NCBI RefSeq assembly: GCF_009617995.1
Contig: NZ_CP044129.1
Span: 2,604,001-2,668,000, forward strand
Direction: 5' to 3'
Source: Halomicrobium sp. LC1Hm
GTDB lineage: Archaea > Halobacteriota > Halobacteria > Halobacteriales > Haloarculaceae
Length of the DNA stretch: 64,000 nt
Part shown: piece after piece, positions 34,115 to 43,338 of the stretch
Layout of the letters: the number at the start of each line of letters is the position of its first letter
Numbering within the stretch: position 1 is the stretch's first letter
Notes under the pieces: model-generated
Seen by the model: only the letters and a program-made list of their open reading frames with translations
Databases searched by the model: none
Told to the model about the DNA's origin: nothing
Made by a program: the position numbers and the translations under genes

Positions 34115-35626
34115 TCAGCAGTCGTACAGGTTGCGGTACTTCGACTCGGCGTACTCGAGGAAGTAGTCGGCGGTGAATGGTTCGCCGGTCGCTTCCTCGA
34201 TGAGGTCGTCGGTCTCGTAGCGCGCGCCGTGGCTGTGGACGCTGTCCGTGAGCCACCCGTGGAGGTCGTCGAACTCGCCGTCGCGGAGCTGTCCGTCCAG
34301 ATCGCCGATGTCGTCTTCGGCGGCGGCAAACAGCTGTGCGGCGAGCACCGACCCCAGCGAGTACGTCGGGAAGTAGCCAAAGGAGCCGTGGCTCCAGTGG
34401 ATGTCCTGTAGGCACCCCTCGGCGTCGGTCTCGGGTCGGACTCCGAGGTACTCCTCCATCTTGTCGTTCCAGACCTGCGGTACCTCGGACACGTCGAGGT
34501 CGCCGTGGATCAGGTCCCGCTCGATCTCGAAGCGCAGGACGATGTGCATGTGGTAGGTCAGTTCGTCGGCCTCGACGCGGATGAGGTTGTCCGGGTGGAC
34601 CGTGTTGGCCGCCTCGTAGTACTCACGGGGCGTGGCCGACGTACCGAGGTGGTCCTCGACGGTCGGCGCGAAGCCCTCCCAGAACGGCCGGGAACGCCCG
34701 ACGTGGTTCTCCCAGAGTCGGGACTGGGACTCGTGGACCGAGAGATCTCGGGACTCGCCCAGCGGCGTCCCGTAGTGTTCGTCGGGGAGCCCGAGCGTGT
34801 AGGTCGCGTGGCCGAACTCGTGGATCGTCGAACTGAGTGCTCCGAGCGGGTCCGCCGGATCGAACCGCGTGGTCACGCGGGCGTCGAACTGCGTCCCCGT
34901 CGAGAAGGGATGGGGTGCGGTGTCGAGTCGCCCGCGGTCCCAGTCGTAGCCGAGATAGTCCAGGGCCGACCGGACCAGGTCCTCCTGTGAGGCCTCGTCG
35001 TAGCTCCCCTCGAAGGGATCCGCCAGCGTCACGTCGCTGTCTTCGATGTCGTCGATCAGCGGGACCAGCGTGTCGCGGAGGTCTTCGAGTGCCGCCTCTG
35101 CAGTGTCGAGGCCGAGGTACGGCTCGTACTCCTCGAACAGCACCGCGTAGGGGTCGCGGTCGGGGTCGATCGCCTCGGCGTACTCGCGCTTGAGCTGGAC
35201 CAGCTTTTCGAGCGTGTCGGCGTAGATCTCGAAGTCGTCCTCGGCCTTGGCTTCCTTCCAGACCGGCAGCGCGTTCGACGTTGCCTCCGAGATGCGCTGG
35301 ACGAGGTCGCTCGGGACCTTCGCCGCGCGGTCGTGCTGGCGGCGGATCTCGCGGACGACCGCTGCCTGCTCGGGAGCGAGGTCCGCACCCTCCAGTTCGT
35401 CGAGCCACTCGGCCACGTCGTCGTCGGTCAGGAGGTCGTGCGAGAGCGTCGACAGCGCCGCCGACTGCTTCGAGCGGGCGGGTGTCCCCTCCTCGGGCAT
35501 CATCACTTCCTGGTCCCACTGGAGGACGCCGGCCGCGTCGCCGACATAAGTCAGCTGCTCGACGTGAGCGCGGAACTGCTCGTAGGTGTCTGCCGTCTCC
35601 GGCTCGGCATCGGCTTCAGTTGCCAT
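34115..35626 (-). CDS. M32 family metallocarboxypeptidase
   Basis: A 503-residue zinc carboxypeptidase of the Taq type, which removes C-terminal residues from peptides. The zinc site HEFGH is near residue 269, with the third ligand Glu in the following helix (SVHESQSRLWENHVG, about 297-311). The family motifs DVRVTTRF-like (DARVTTRFDP) and HPDN are present, and length matches the family exactly. The N-terminus is short and acidic without a signal sequence, so it is cytosolic. Confidence 0.95.
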   Translation of the reverse strand: MATEADAEPETADTYEQFRAHVEQLTYVGDAAGVLQWDQEVMMPEEGTPARSKQSAALSTLSHDLLTDDDVAEWLDELEGADLAPEQAAVVREIRRQHDRAAKVPSDLVQRISEATSNALPVWKEAKAEDDFEIYADTLEKLVQLKREYAEAIDPDRDPYAVLFEEYEPYLGLDTAEAALEDLRDTLVPLIDDIEDSDVTLADPFEGSYDEASQEDLVRSALDYLGYDWDRGRLDTAPHPFSTGTQFDARVTTRFDPADPLGALSSTIHEFGHATYTLGLPDEHYGTPLGESRDLSVHESQSRLWENHVGRSRPFWEGFAPTVEDHLGTSATPREYYEAANTVHPDNLIRVEADELTYHMHIVLRFEIERDLIHGDLDVSEVPQVWNDKMEEYLGVRPETDAEGCLQDIHWSHGSFGYFPTYSLGSVLAAQLFAAAEDDIGDLDGQLRDGEFDDLHGWLTDSVHSHGARYETDDLIEEATGEPFTADYFLEYAESKYRNLYDC

Positions 35627-35704
35627 GCGATTGTGTTACAACGGCCGTCGTATAATCCCCGCGACGAGGGAAAGATTCACAGCCTCTCTGGTCGGGCCGT
35701 CGAT

Positions 35705-36091
35705 ATGGAACGCGAGAACGTCGAGAGCGCCAGCGAGTGGGAAGACGAAGTCGGCTACTCTCGCGCGGTTCGGGTCGGGGACCGAATCGAGGTGTCGGGG
35801 ACGACCGCCACCGACGAAGACGGCGCTGTCGTCGGCGTCGGCGATCCGTACGCACAGGCCACGCAGGCGATCGAGAACGTCGAGAGCGCGCTCGTCGAGG
35901 CCGGCGCGACACTCGACGAGGTAGTCAGAACGCGCATGTTCGTGACGGATATCGACTGTTACGAGGCAGTCGGTCGCGCCCATCGCGAGGCGTTCGGTGA
36001 CGTGGGGCCAGCGACGAGCATGTACGAGATCGAGCGCCTCGTCGATCCGGACCTGCTCGTCGAGATCGAAGCCGTCGCGATCAGGGAGTGA
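35705..36091 (+). CDS. RidA family protein
   Basis: A 128-residue protein of the RidA/YjgF family, which hydrolyses reactive enamine or imine intermediates of amino-acid metabolism. It shows VEVSG-like IEVSGTTATDEDG (about 28-40), the VVRTRMFVTDID core (about 74-86, with the substrate-binding Arg) and a C-terminal LVEIEAVAI. Start 35705 (MERENVES) was chosen over longer frames. It is divergent from the M32 gene, with 78 bases between the starts. Confidence 0.9.
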   Translation: MERENVESASEWEDEVGYSRAVRVGDRIEVSGTTATDEDGAVVGVGDPYAQATQAIENVESALVEAGATLDEVVRTRMFVTDIDCYEAVGRAHREAFGDVGPATSMYEIERLVDPDLLVEIEAVAIRE

Positions 36092-36216
36092 ACGGGCCAC
36101 TCACGTGACGACGACCCGAGCGAGGCGAGTCCGCTCGACGGCGGTGTCGGCCCCCAGTTTCACGACCGATAACGGGGGGAGCAGTACTATAACTGTTCAC
36201 CTGATTGGTACTAGCC

Positions 36217-38001
36217 ATGGCACCGAGTCACACAGACCCCTCGCGGCTGCTCCACGTCGGCGAACGCGAGGCGTTGCTCCGGGAGGCGAGCGGTGCAGTC
36301 GACGCCGGACGAGGCGAGGTGTCGGTGACGACCGTCGACAGTGTCGAGGCGGCCCGCGAGCAGATCGACCACGGGAACGTCGACTGCATCGTCTACGAAC
36401 ACGGTGCCAGCGGGGACGAACCGGAGTCGCTCCGGAAGTTGGCCGATCAAGCGACGGCGACTCCGTGGCTGTTCCTGACGAGCGACGAGGCGGCCGTCGA
36501 CGACGCCTTGCGGGCCGGTGCGAGCGACGTGGTCGTCCTGCGTGAAGACACCGACCGACGGCTGCTGTCTCGGCGACTGGAACACGTCCTCGGCCGAGAG
36601 CGGTCCGACGAGCGCGATACGCGGGAAGCAGAACCGACGGACACCGAAGCGTTGCGGTCGGACCAAGCTGCGACCGATCTCCTGCTGGACACGCTCGACG
36701 ACGTGTTCTACCTCGTCGGCACCGACGGGACGCTCGAACGGTGGAACGAGACCCTCAAGACCGTCACCGGCTACTCGGACGCGGAGCTGGCGGAGATGAA
36801 CACGATCGATCTCTTCGAGAAGTCGGACAGAGAGCGGATCGACGAGGCCGTCGCCGAGACGCTCGAAGACGGCGCAGCCAGCGTCGAGGCGTCGTTCGTG
36901 ACCACGGACGGAGAGACGATCCCCTACGAGTTCACCGGCGCGAGACTCGTCGACGACGGCGACGTGCGTGGGCTCGTCGGAATCGGACGCGACATCTCGG
37001 AACAGAAGGCCCTCGAAGCGGAACTCCGACGGAAAGCGAGCCTGCTGGATCACATCTTCGACCAGGTGCCGACCGCGCTGTACGTCAAGGACACCGAGGC
37101 CCGTCACGTCCGGATGAGCGAGTTTCACTCGGACCCCGAGGGGACCCTCGGGAAGACGGACCCGGAGATCTACGGAGAGACGGAGTACACCGAGTCGACG
37201 TACGCCGACGACATGCGAGTCATCGAGGAGGGCGACCGGATCATCAACCAGGAGGAGTACAATCCCAGAACCGGCGAGTGGTCGCTCACGTCGAAAGTCC
37301 CCTGGCGAACGGAGGACGGCGAGATCCAGGGACTGATCGGCGTCACCCGGAACATCACGGAGAAAAAGGAGTACGAACAGAAGCTGAACCTCCGGAACCG
37401 GGCGATAGCGGAGGCACCCATTGGAATCACGATCCACGACGCGATGGAGCCACCGGGCCGAATCGTCTACGCGAACGACAGCTTCCAGTCGCTGACGGGC
37501 TACGACGAGTCGGCGCTGGACGGGGATGACCTCACGATACTGGCCGGTGCGGAGACGGAACCCAGCCAGCTCGATCGACTCGACACCGCGTTCCACGACA
37601 GCGAGGCGAGGTCGCTCGTCGCACTCCTCTACCAGAGAGACGGAACGCCGTTCTGGGGCCGTGTCACCGTCGCTCCGGTGACCGACGACGACAGGGTGAC
37701 CCACTTCGTCGGGTTCCTCCAGGACGTGACAGAGACCAAAGAGCGTGCAGAAGAGATCGAGCGACGGCTCGACGAGTTCGGCGAACTCATCGCAGAGGAG
37801 CTACGGACACCGCTACAGCGTGCCGAACAATCCGTCGAGGCGATCGCCGACCCCAGTCAGCAGGCTGCCGTCGAGAACGCAGTCGAGTCGATTCGGCGGG
37901 CCGACAAGCTCGTCGCCGACCTGGCGACGGTCCACTCGTTCTCGGTCAAGTCACGCGACGTGTTCGAGACGGCGTCGACGAGCCAGAGTGAGGACCAATG
38001 A
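36217..38001 (+). CDS. Multi-PAS signalling protein with degenerate kinase remnant
   Basis: A 594-residue soluble sensor. Segments in order: a receiver-like domain (about 10-125) where the phosphoacceptor position reads YEHG instead of Asp; three PAS domains with PAC ends (about 150-270, 275-390 and 395-515); then a helical stretch resembling the histidine-kinase dimerisation domain (about 515-590). In the H-box, IAEELRTPLQ, the phosphorylated His is replaced by Glu527 (codon at 37795). The protein ends there, without any ATPase domain. It cannot act as a normal histidine kinase. It is followed after 49 bases by a HalX protein that lacks its own phosphoacceptor. Start 36217 was chosen over one four codons earlier. 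Confidence 0.9.
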   Translation: MAPSHTDPSRLLHVGEREALLREASGAVDAGRGEVSVTTVDSVEAAREQIDHGNVDCIVYEHGASGDEPESLRKLADQATATPWLFLTSDEAAVDDALRAGASDVVVLREDTDRRLLSRRLEHVLGRERSDERDTREAEPTDTEALRSDQAATDLLLDTLDDVFYLVGTDGTLERWNETLKTVTGYSDAELAEMNTIDLFEKSDRERIDEAVAETLEDGAASVEASFVTTDGETIPYEFTGARLVDDGDVRGLVGIGRDISEQKALEAELRRKASLLDHIFDQVPTALYVKDTEARHVRMSEFHSDPEGTLGKTDPEIYGETEYTESTYADDMRVIEEGDRIINQEEYNPRTGEWSLTSKVPWRTEDGEIQGLIGVTRNITEKKEYEQKLNLRNRAIAEAPIGITIHDAMEPPGRIVYANDSFQSLTGYDESALDGDDLTILAGAETEPSQLDRLDTAFHDSEARSLVALLYQRDGTPFWGRVTVAPVTDDDRVTHFVGFLQDVTETKERAEEIERRLDEFGELIAEELRTPLQRAEQSVEAIADPSQQAAVENAVESIRRADKLVADLATVHSFSVKSRDVFETASTSQSEDQ

Positions 38002-38050
38002 GAGGGCACGCTCGCCCGAAGACAGCCACAGACACCTGAGAGAACGACCG

Positions 38051-38812
38051 ATGGACTTCCCGGCAAACAGCGTCGTCGTCTTCGAGGAAAACAGGACGCG
38101 CGGAGAGCTGTATTCGCTCTGGCTCGACGAGTACGACGTGGACGTGGCCGCGACCAAACGGGAGGCCGATACGGCACTGGACGGTGCCGTCGTCGTCGCC
38201 GTCCTGAATCAGGGGTTCGCGGACGGTGCCGCCTCGAAGCTGCTGGAGATCGTCAGAGCGCGCGCACCGCTCTGTCGCGTCGTCGCGACGCGGGAGCGGT
38301 CGGACCCGTTCCCCGACCTCAACGTGGACCACCAGCTCGTCAAGCCGGTGTTCGAGGAAGAGCTGGTCGATCTCGTCGAGACGCTCCTCTGCCGGGCGAA
38401 CTACCACCTCGCACTGAGTCGGTACTACCAGACGAACGTCGACCTGTCCGCCTTCGAGATCCACGACGGCGACCACCCGCCGGACAGAACGCAGTACGAC
38501 GAACTCCAGCAGCGGGCCTCCAAGCTACAGAAGTTCATCGCCCGCCTGACCAAGCAGATGGAACAGGAGGACATCCGCGCCGTCAAGCGCGACATCCTCC
38601 TGGAGCGCGACATCGAGGAGACTGACAGTACAGAGAAAATCGACAGCAAGTACCGACCCGGGAAGTGTACGAACTGCGGTCAGCGGTGGGACGGCGACGC
38701 CGACGGAGAGCCCGCGGTCACACAGCTCGGTGCGTACGTCTGGCGGTGTGGGGGCTGTGGCCACGTCCAGATGGCGGCAGATCCCAGCCACCAGCACGTC
38801 AACCGCTGGTAG
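38051..38812 (+). CDS. HalX-domain protein with non-phosphorylatable receiver and zinc ribbon
   Basis: A 253-residue protein with three parts. The receiver-like domain (about 5-115) has VVVFEENR where response regulators have the acidic DD pair, and VLNQG where the phosphoacceptor Asp should be; Asn53 occupies that site. A HalX helical domain (about 120-180, YDELQQRASKLQKFIA) follows. A C-terminal zinc ribbon has CTNCG and CGGCG pairs (about 205-236). It lies directly downstream of a kinase-like protein lacking its His, so the pair probably signals without phosphate transfer. DNA binding through the ribbon is possible. Confidence 0.85.
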   Translation: MDFPANSVVVFEENRTRGELYSLWLDEYDVDVAATKREADTALDGAVVVAVLNQGFADGAASKLLEIVRARAPLCRVVATRERSDPFPDLNVDHQLVKPVFEEELVDLVETLLCRANYHLALSRYYQTNVDLSAFEIHDGDHPPDRTQYDELQQRASKLQKFIARLTKQMEQEDIRAVKRDILLERDIEETDSTEKIDSKYRPGKCTNCGQRWDGDADGEPAVTQLGAYVWRCGGCGHVQMAADPSHQHVNRW

Positions 38813-38848
38813 CGGGCGACACGCGAGCGACGAGCCGGCAACGGGCCG

Positions 38849-39976
38849 CTACCGCGCGATCTCACTCGCCACGTCGCGGTAGATCGCCACGCAACGCTCC
38901 AGCACGTCGATCGAGACGGACTCGTCTGCGGTGTGGGCCTCGCCGGGCTGGGCCGGCCCGACGACGACGCAGTCGGTCCCAGCGCCCGCGAGGTTGCCGG
39001 CGTCGGTCGCGTGGGGCTTGACGACGTGTTCGGGCGCGCCGTCCTGTGTCGCGGTGGCCGCCTCCAGCACGAGGTCGGCGAAGGCCCCGTCGTCACAGGC
39101 CATCGGCGGGAGGTCCTGGTCGACGGTCCACTCGACGCCGTCGATCGCCTCGACGCGTTCGATGGGAGCCCGCTCACCGGGCACCGTCCGCTCGTCGACG
39201 GTCACCGCACACGATTCGGGGATGACGTTCCACGCGCTCCCGCCGTCGATCTCCGTGACGGCGACGCTCCCGCGGACCTCCCGGCCCATCACCGTCGTCG
39301 ACGGAAACTGGAGGTCCCGCACCACGTCGACCGCGTCGCTGGCCCGGTAGATGGCGTTCTCGCCGCTCTCGACCTCGCTGGCGTGGGCGGCTCTGCCGGT
39401 GGCCGTGATCGTACTGCCACGGCGGCCCTTGTGGGCGACGGCGACGTCCGTGACGCCTTCGGCGGAGTAGCCCGTCGAGCCCTCGCCGACGACGGCGTAG
39501 TCGGGCGCGAACCCATCGTCGACCGCGGCCGCCGAGCCCAGACAGCCCGACTCCTCGGCGACGAACGAGACGAAGACCAGTTCGGCGTCGAGATCGGGCG
39601 CGTCGACCGACTCGAACGCCAGCATGGCGGCGGCGACCGCACCCTTCATGTCGGCGGCCCCGCGGCCGTAGAGGCGGCCGTCGCGTTGCTCGACGCGGTA
39701 GGCACCGCCGTCGGTGACCTGTGACTCGTCGGGCGGCACCACGTCGTGGTGGCCCGCCAGCGCGAGTGTCGTCCCGCCCGCGCCGTCGCGGGCCTGGCGG
39801 TCCTCCTCGGGGTCGACGCCCGGCCCTTTGCGCGCGAAGACGTTGCCGTGCTCGTCGCGGAAGACGGCACTGTCGGTGCGCTCGCGGAGCCACTCCTCGA
39901 CGAAGTCGCCCGCGGTGGTCTCGTCCTCGTGGCTGGGGATCGAGACCAGGTCGCGGGTGAGTTCGGCGACGTGCAT
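38849..39976 (-). CDS. M20 family metallopeptidase/deacylase
   Basis: A 375-residue enzyme of the ArgE/DapE/CPG2 family. The first metal site GHHDVVPPD is near residue 68, the bridging site GRGAADMKGAVAA near 106, and the glutamates in VAEESGCLGS near 143. The C-terminal lid domain (about 175-285) has the expected dimerisation fold. The substrate could be acetyl-ornithine, succinyl-diaminopimelate or lysine-biosynthesis intermediates; sequence alone does not decide. Start 39976 (MHVAELTRD) fits the family. Confidence 0.88.
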   Translation of the reverse strand: MHVAELTRDLVSIPSHEDETTAGDFVEEWLRERTDSAVFRDEHGNVFARKGPGVDPEEDRQARDGAGGTTLALAGHHDVVPPDESQVTDGGAYRVEQRDGRLYGRGAADMKGAVAAAMLAFESVDAPDLDAELVFVSFVAEESGCLGSAAAVDDGFAPDYAVVGEGSTGYSAEGVTDVAVAHKGRRGSTITATGRAAHASEVESGENAIYRASDAVDVVRDLQFPSTTVMGREVRGSVAVTEIDGGSAWNVIPESCAVTVDERTVPGERAPIERVEAIDGVEWTVDQDLPPMACDDGAFADLVLEAATATQDGAPEHVVKPHATDAGNLAGAGTDCVVVGPAQPGEAHTADESVSIDVLERCVAIYRDVASEIAR

Positions 39977-40068
39977 ACCCGAACAGAGAGTGGCAGACAC
40001 AAAAGGCTGTAGCGACCGGCGTGGAGAGTCCACAAGAGCCATTGTGTGCTCGGTCGAACAGGCGTCCA

Positions 40069-41070
40069 ATGACGACCTCGTCGGACGAGGCGACCGAGCC
40101 CGTCCTCAGTTCGGTGCCGTCGCTGCGTCGCTGGCTCAAGACGTTCGTGGTCGGCCTGTGTATGGGCTCTGCCGACGCGACGCCGGGCATCTCCGGTGGC
40201 ACCGTCGCGCTGATTATGGGCATCTACGAGCGCCTGATCGCCGCGATCACGGCGATCACGCCCGAGCGAGCGATGCGGTTTCTCCGCGCGCTCTCGCCCG
40301 GCGGCGGCGTCTCGATCCGGGAGGCCGTCGCGGTCCTCGAAGAGGTCGACGTGTGGTTCCTGCTGGCGCTGGTCGGCGGCGTCGGCACCGCCGTCGTGAT
40401 CGTCGCCCGGATCGTCCACGTCGCCAGCGAAGAGACGCCGGTCCTGCTGTACGGCGTGCTGTTCGGCCTGATCGGCGCGTCCGCGGTGATCTTGCTGCGA
40501 GCGCTCAGCATCGAGACCGCGACCCACGCGGTCGCCGCCGCGTCGGGGTTCGTCCTCGCGTTCGTCCTGTCCGGTCCGGCCTCCCCGCTGGGGACCGACG
40601 GACTGCTGGTCGTCTTTGTCGGCGGTGCCATCTCGGTGAGCGCGATGATCCTGCCCGGCATCTCCGGCTCGCTCCTGCTGGTCGTGCTCGGCCAGTACGA
40701 GCGGTTGTCCGGCGCGTTGACGACGTTCGTCGACGGCCTGCTGGCCGTCCTCACCGGGCGACCGGCGGCGGGACTCGTCGACGCCGGGACGGTCGTCGTC
40801 ACGTTCATCCTCGGCGGGCTGGTGGGCCTGTTCACGATCTCGCGAGTGATCCGGCGAGCGCTGGACAGGAACCGGGGGGCGACGCTGGCCTTCCTCGTCG
40901 CGCTGGTCGTGGGCGCGTTGCGAGCGCCGATCACCGAACTGTCGACCCGGGATGCAGTCACCTGGACGACCGAGACGATCGGCGTCTTCGCCGCCGTCGC
41001 GGCCGTCGGCGCAGTGGTCGTCCTGGTGCTGGACTGGTACGCCGTCGATCTCGACTTCGAGGCGGTGTGA
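40069..41070 (+). CDS. DUF368 polytopic membrane protein
   Basis: A 333-residue membrane protein with eight or more hydrophobic segments. The hallmark GSADATPGISGGTVAL motif is near residue 32, and a second related motif, ILPGISGSLLL, near 195. The DUF368 family has been linked to polyprenyl-phosphate translocation in bacteria (the PopT-like group), so a lipid-carrier flippase role is possible. The paired PGISG motifs suggest an internal duplication. Start 40069 is supported by the motif position. No operon partners are evident. Confidence 0.88.
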   Translation: MTTSSDEATEPVLSSVPSLRRWLKTFVVGLCMGSADATPGISGGTVALIMGIYERLIAAITAITPERAMRFLRALSPGGGVSIREAVAVLEEVDVWFLLALVGGVGTAVVIVARIVHVASEETPVLLYGVLFGLIGASAVILLRALSIETATHAVAAASGFVLAFVLSGPASPLGTDGLLVVFVGGAISVSAMILPGISGSLLLVVLGQYERLSGALTTFVDGLLAVLTGRPAAGLVDAGTVVVTFILGGLVGLFTISRVIRRALDRNRGATLAFLVALVVGALRAPITELSTRDAVTWTTETIGVFAAVAAVGAVVVLVLDWYAVDLDFEAV

Positions 41071-41202
41071 GCGACAGAGTGACCACATCGACAACCTGAG
41101 GGCAGCATTATAGAACGGACCTACAGATATTACGCCCACTACCTCGAAGATCGTCGGATTATGAGAGGAATAATTAAGAGTGTCGGGACGAATGGGGTAT
41201 CC

Positions 41203-41349
41203 ATGGCGGATCGTTTCAGCTACCGGGAGATTCGCGCGATGGAACGCGAGTACTGCCGCGAGAACGACAACATCGTCGGGTTCTTCGGCGGTACCGACGA
41301 CAGCGGGACGGAGCGACCGTCGAACGACGACGAGCAGCGAAGCAGCTGA
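41203..41349 (+). CDS. Short acidic protein, unknown
   Basis: A 48-residue hydrophilic protein starting MADRFSYREIRAMEREYC and ending in an Asp/Ser/Arg-rich tail. The ATG at 41203 lies about 27-33 bases after AATAATTAAG, so a leaderless transcript is likely; an upstream ATG at 41161 is less credible. The TGA stop lies within the end of the dispersed palindromic element (copy B). No homology is recognised. It may be spurious, but its promoter and codon use speak for it. Confidence 0.5.
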   Translation: MADRFSYREIRAMEREYCRENDNIVGFFGGTDDSGTERPSNDDEQRSS

Positions 41350-41425
41350 TACTGTCGCGTACGTCTGTGACCGATTTCGCCACCCGGAAGTGGCGAGTCG
41401 CTGCACGAAGTGACAGCCAGCAGGA
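41346..41425. repeat. Dispersed palindromic element, copy B (diverged)
   Basis: This copy begins CTGATACTGTCGCG and continues with TCTGTGACCGATTTCGCCAC, the centre CCCGGAAGTGG and the right arm CACGAAGTGACAGCC. It is oriented opposite to copies A and D, and its centre has mutated away from CCCGGGG. Its CTGATAC end contains the stop codon of the upstream 48-residue gene on the plus strand. Confidence 0.75.
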
Positions 41426-41448
41426 CGAAGCCGGACACCGGCGCGATG

Positions 41449-42711
41449 TCAGGCGGGTTCTCGTCGAGTGCCGATCCGTGACAGTGCCACGGCCAGCGTC
41501 GCGCCGAGTACCGGGAAGGCCGCCAGCGCGAGGAAGGTCCCGTCGGTGCCGACCGCCGAGAGGAGGATGCCGGACAGCGCCGCGCCGCCCGCACCGACGC
41601 CGAAGTTCGCCAGGTAGGTGAACCCGTAGGACAGCCCCCGGTCGTCCGGCGGGCTGTACTCGGCGATGGTCGCCTGGTAGAGGGGCTGGATCGCAAAGAG
41701 GACGAAACCGAGCACCGCGCTGACGGCGAGCAGCGGCCCGAGACCGGCCCGGGCGGCCGGGACGAAAAGCACCGCGACGACCGCGAGGGCGGCGAAGGCC
41801 CCGATCAGGCCCGTCGTCACCGGGATCCGGTCCGTGAGCTTCCCGCCAGCGTACTGGCCGGCGATCCCGACGGTCAGCAACCCGGCGTAGACGTAGGAGG
41901 CGAGGTCGAACTCCTCGGCCATCGGACTGCCGGGCTCGAAGAGGCGGACGTAGTCGGTGATCGGCGGGAGAAAGCCGCCGAGCACGTCCGGCAGGAACGT
42001 GAGGACGCCGCGGTAGAACACGCCGTTCATCAGCACGACGCAGATCGCCAGCGCGAAGCCCGCGGTAAACAGCGTCCGCGTGCCGGTGACGAACTCGCCG
42101 AGCGAGGACGGCCCCCCGTCGCGGCCCTCGTCCTCGCCGCCGTCCGTGCTGACGGCCGCCATCTCGTCGAACTCGGCGGTCACCGCGTAGCCGACCGCCA
42201 GCACGGCGGGGATCGAGAGCAGGCCCGCGACGGTCCGCCAGTCGAAGGCCAGCAAGAGCAACGCGGTCGCCAGCGGTCCGAACGCGATGCCGACGTTGCC
42301 GGCCATCCCGTGGTAAGCGAAGCCGGTGCCACGCTCTGACACGCCCGTCGAGAGCAAGGAGAGCCCGGCCGGGTGGTAGACGCTGGCGGCGACGCCCCAC
42401 AGCCCCAGCGCGAGGGCGATCGTCGGGATGCCGGGGGCGAACCCGAGCAAGAGGAACGAGCCCCCCATCCCGAGCAGACAGCCGATCACGACGGTGCGGG
42501 CGCTCAGCAGGTCGGCGAGCACGCCACCCGGGAGCGCCCCGATACCGAAGAGGGCGTAGCCGACGGCGACGATCGCCCCGAGCAGCGCCGTCGTCGTCGA
42601 GAACTGCTGGAGCCAGACGACGACGAAGATGGGGATCGACAGCTCGTAGGTGTGGACCGTCGCGTGCGCGAGCATCGCGAAGCCGACGATCGAGCGGTCG
42701 TTGTCGTTCAT
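41449..42711 (-). CDS. MFS-family membrane transporter
   Basis: A 420-residue permease with about 11-12 predicted membrane helices and a central loop (about 180-205) rich in Asp/Glu/Gly. Major-facilitator motifs are present in degenerate form: GGVLADLLSARTVV near residue 62 between helices 2 and 3, and GGKLTDRIPVTT near 290. Substrate unknown. The TGA overlaps nothing; its start overlaps the stop of the VapC gene by one base (ATGA-like arrangement around 42711), so it is probably transcribed with vapBC. Confidence 0.85.
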   Translation of the reverse strand: MNDNDRSIVGFAMLAHATVHTYELSIPIFVVVWLQQFSTTTALLGAIVAVGYALFGIGALPGGVLADLLSARTVVIGCLLGMGGSFLLLGFAPGIPTIALALGLWGVAASVYHPAGLSLLSTGVSERGTGFAYHGMAGNVGIAFGPLATALLLLAFDWRTVAGLLSIPAVLAVGYAVTAEFDEMAAVSTDGGEDEGRDGGPSSLGEFVTGTRTLFTAGFALAICVVLMNGVFYRGVLTFLPDVLGGFLPPITDYVRLFEPGSPMAEEFDLASYVYAGLLTVGIAGQYAGGKLTDRIPVTTGLIGAFAALAVVAVLFVPAARAGLGPLLAVSAVLGFVLFAIQPLYQATIAEYSPPDDRGLSYGFTYLANFGVGAGGAALSGILLSAVGTDGTFLALAAFPVLGATLAVALSRIGTRREPA

Positions 42712-43106
42712 CAGTAGGTCCCGACGGGGACGCCGAGTGTCTCGAAGTCGCCCGGATTCGCTGTGAGGACTGGCTCGTCGAGGATATCTGCGACGGCACC
42801 GATGTACGCGTCGTTCGTCTCGACACCGCTGTTCCCACCGGCATCGCGATCAGCGTCGGCGAGCAGTCGGCTCGCAGTCCGGGCAATCTCCTCGTCGACA
42901 TCGACTCGGGGATAGCCCAGGAGCGCGTTCTGGACCTGTCGACGTTCTGCTTCGCTCGCCGTGTAGGCGACCCCGTAGTAGACCTCGGCGACGACGGGCG
43001 TCGGGAGCCACTGGACTTCCCCGCCGTCGGTCAGTTCCCTCCCGCGATCGATAGCTGTACGCTCGCCGTCCATCAGATCGAACACGTACGACGAATCGAG
43101 AATCAC
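42711..43106 (-). CDS. vapC: VapC-like PIN-domain toxin
   Basis: A 131-residue PIN-domain ribonuclease. The acidic active-site residues are visible: Asp4 in MILDSSYV, Glu in PVVAEVYYG (about 41), Asp in ETNDAYIGA (about 99) and Asp in ANPGDFE (about 117). VapC toxins typically cleave tRNA or rRNA when unleashed from their antitoxin. The gene overlaps its antitoxin gene by four bases at 43103-43106, the classic toxin-antitoxin arrangement. Confidence 0.92.
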   Translation of the reverse strand: MILDSSYVFDLMDGERTAIDRGRELTDGGEVQWLPTPVVAEVYYGVAYTASEAERRQVQNALLGYPRVDVDEEIARTASRLLADADRDAGGNSGVETNDAYIGAVADILDEPVLTANPGDFETLGVPVGTY

Positions 43107-43336
43107 TCGTCGAATGCCTCCCGCGCCCGCTCCAGTCGGTCCTCGTCACGGCCGCCAAACCGCTCGGCAGCTGCCCGCGCTTCGTCGACCTGCTCCGACG
43201 AAAGAATCCCGGCGAGAGCTTCCGGTTCGGGTTCGCGAGTCAACCGTCTGAGCGTCTCGAACATCGTCTCGTCGTCCCGGTTGTGGGCTTTGACCCACGC
43301 GTGGAACTCGTCCGGAACCCGGATCATCTTGCTCAT
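43103..43336 (-). CDS. vapB: VapB-like antitoxin
   Basis: A 77-residue protein with an N-terminal ribbon-helix-helix-like segment (MSKMIRVPDEFHAWVKAHN) and an acidic, unstructured C-terminus rich in Glu and Arg, which would wrap around the PIN toxin. It precedes vapC with overlap. Autoregulation is likely because a perfect 18-bp palindrome lies three bases upstream of its start codon. Confidence 0.88.
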   Translation of the reverse strand: MSKMIRVPDEFHAWVKAHNRDDETMFETLRRLTREPEPEALAGILSSEQVDEARAAAERFGGRDEDRLERAREAFDE

Positions 43337-43338
43337 AG

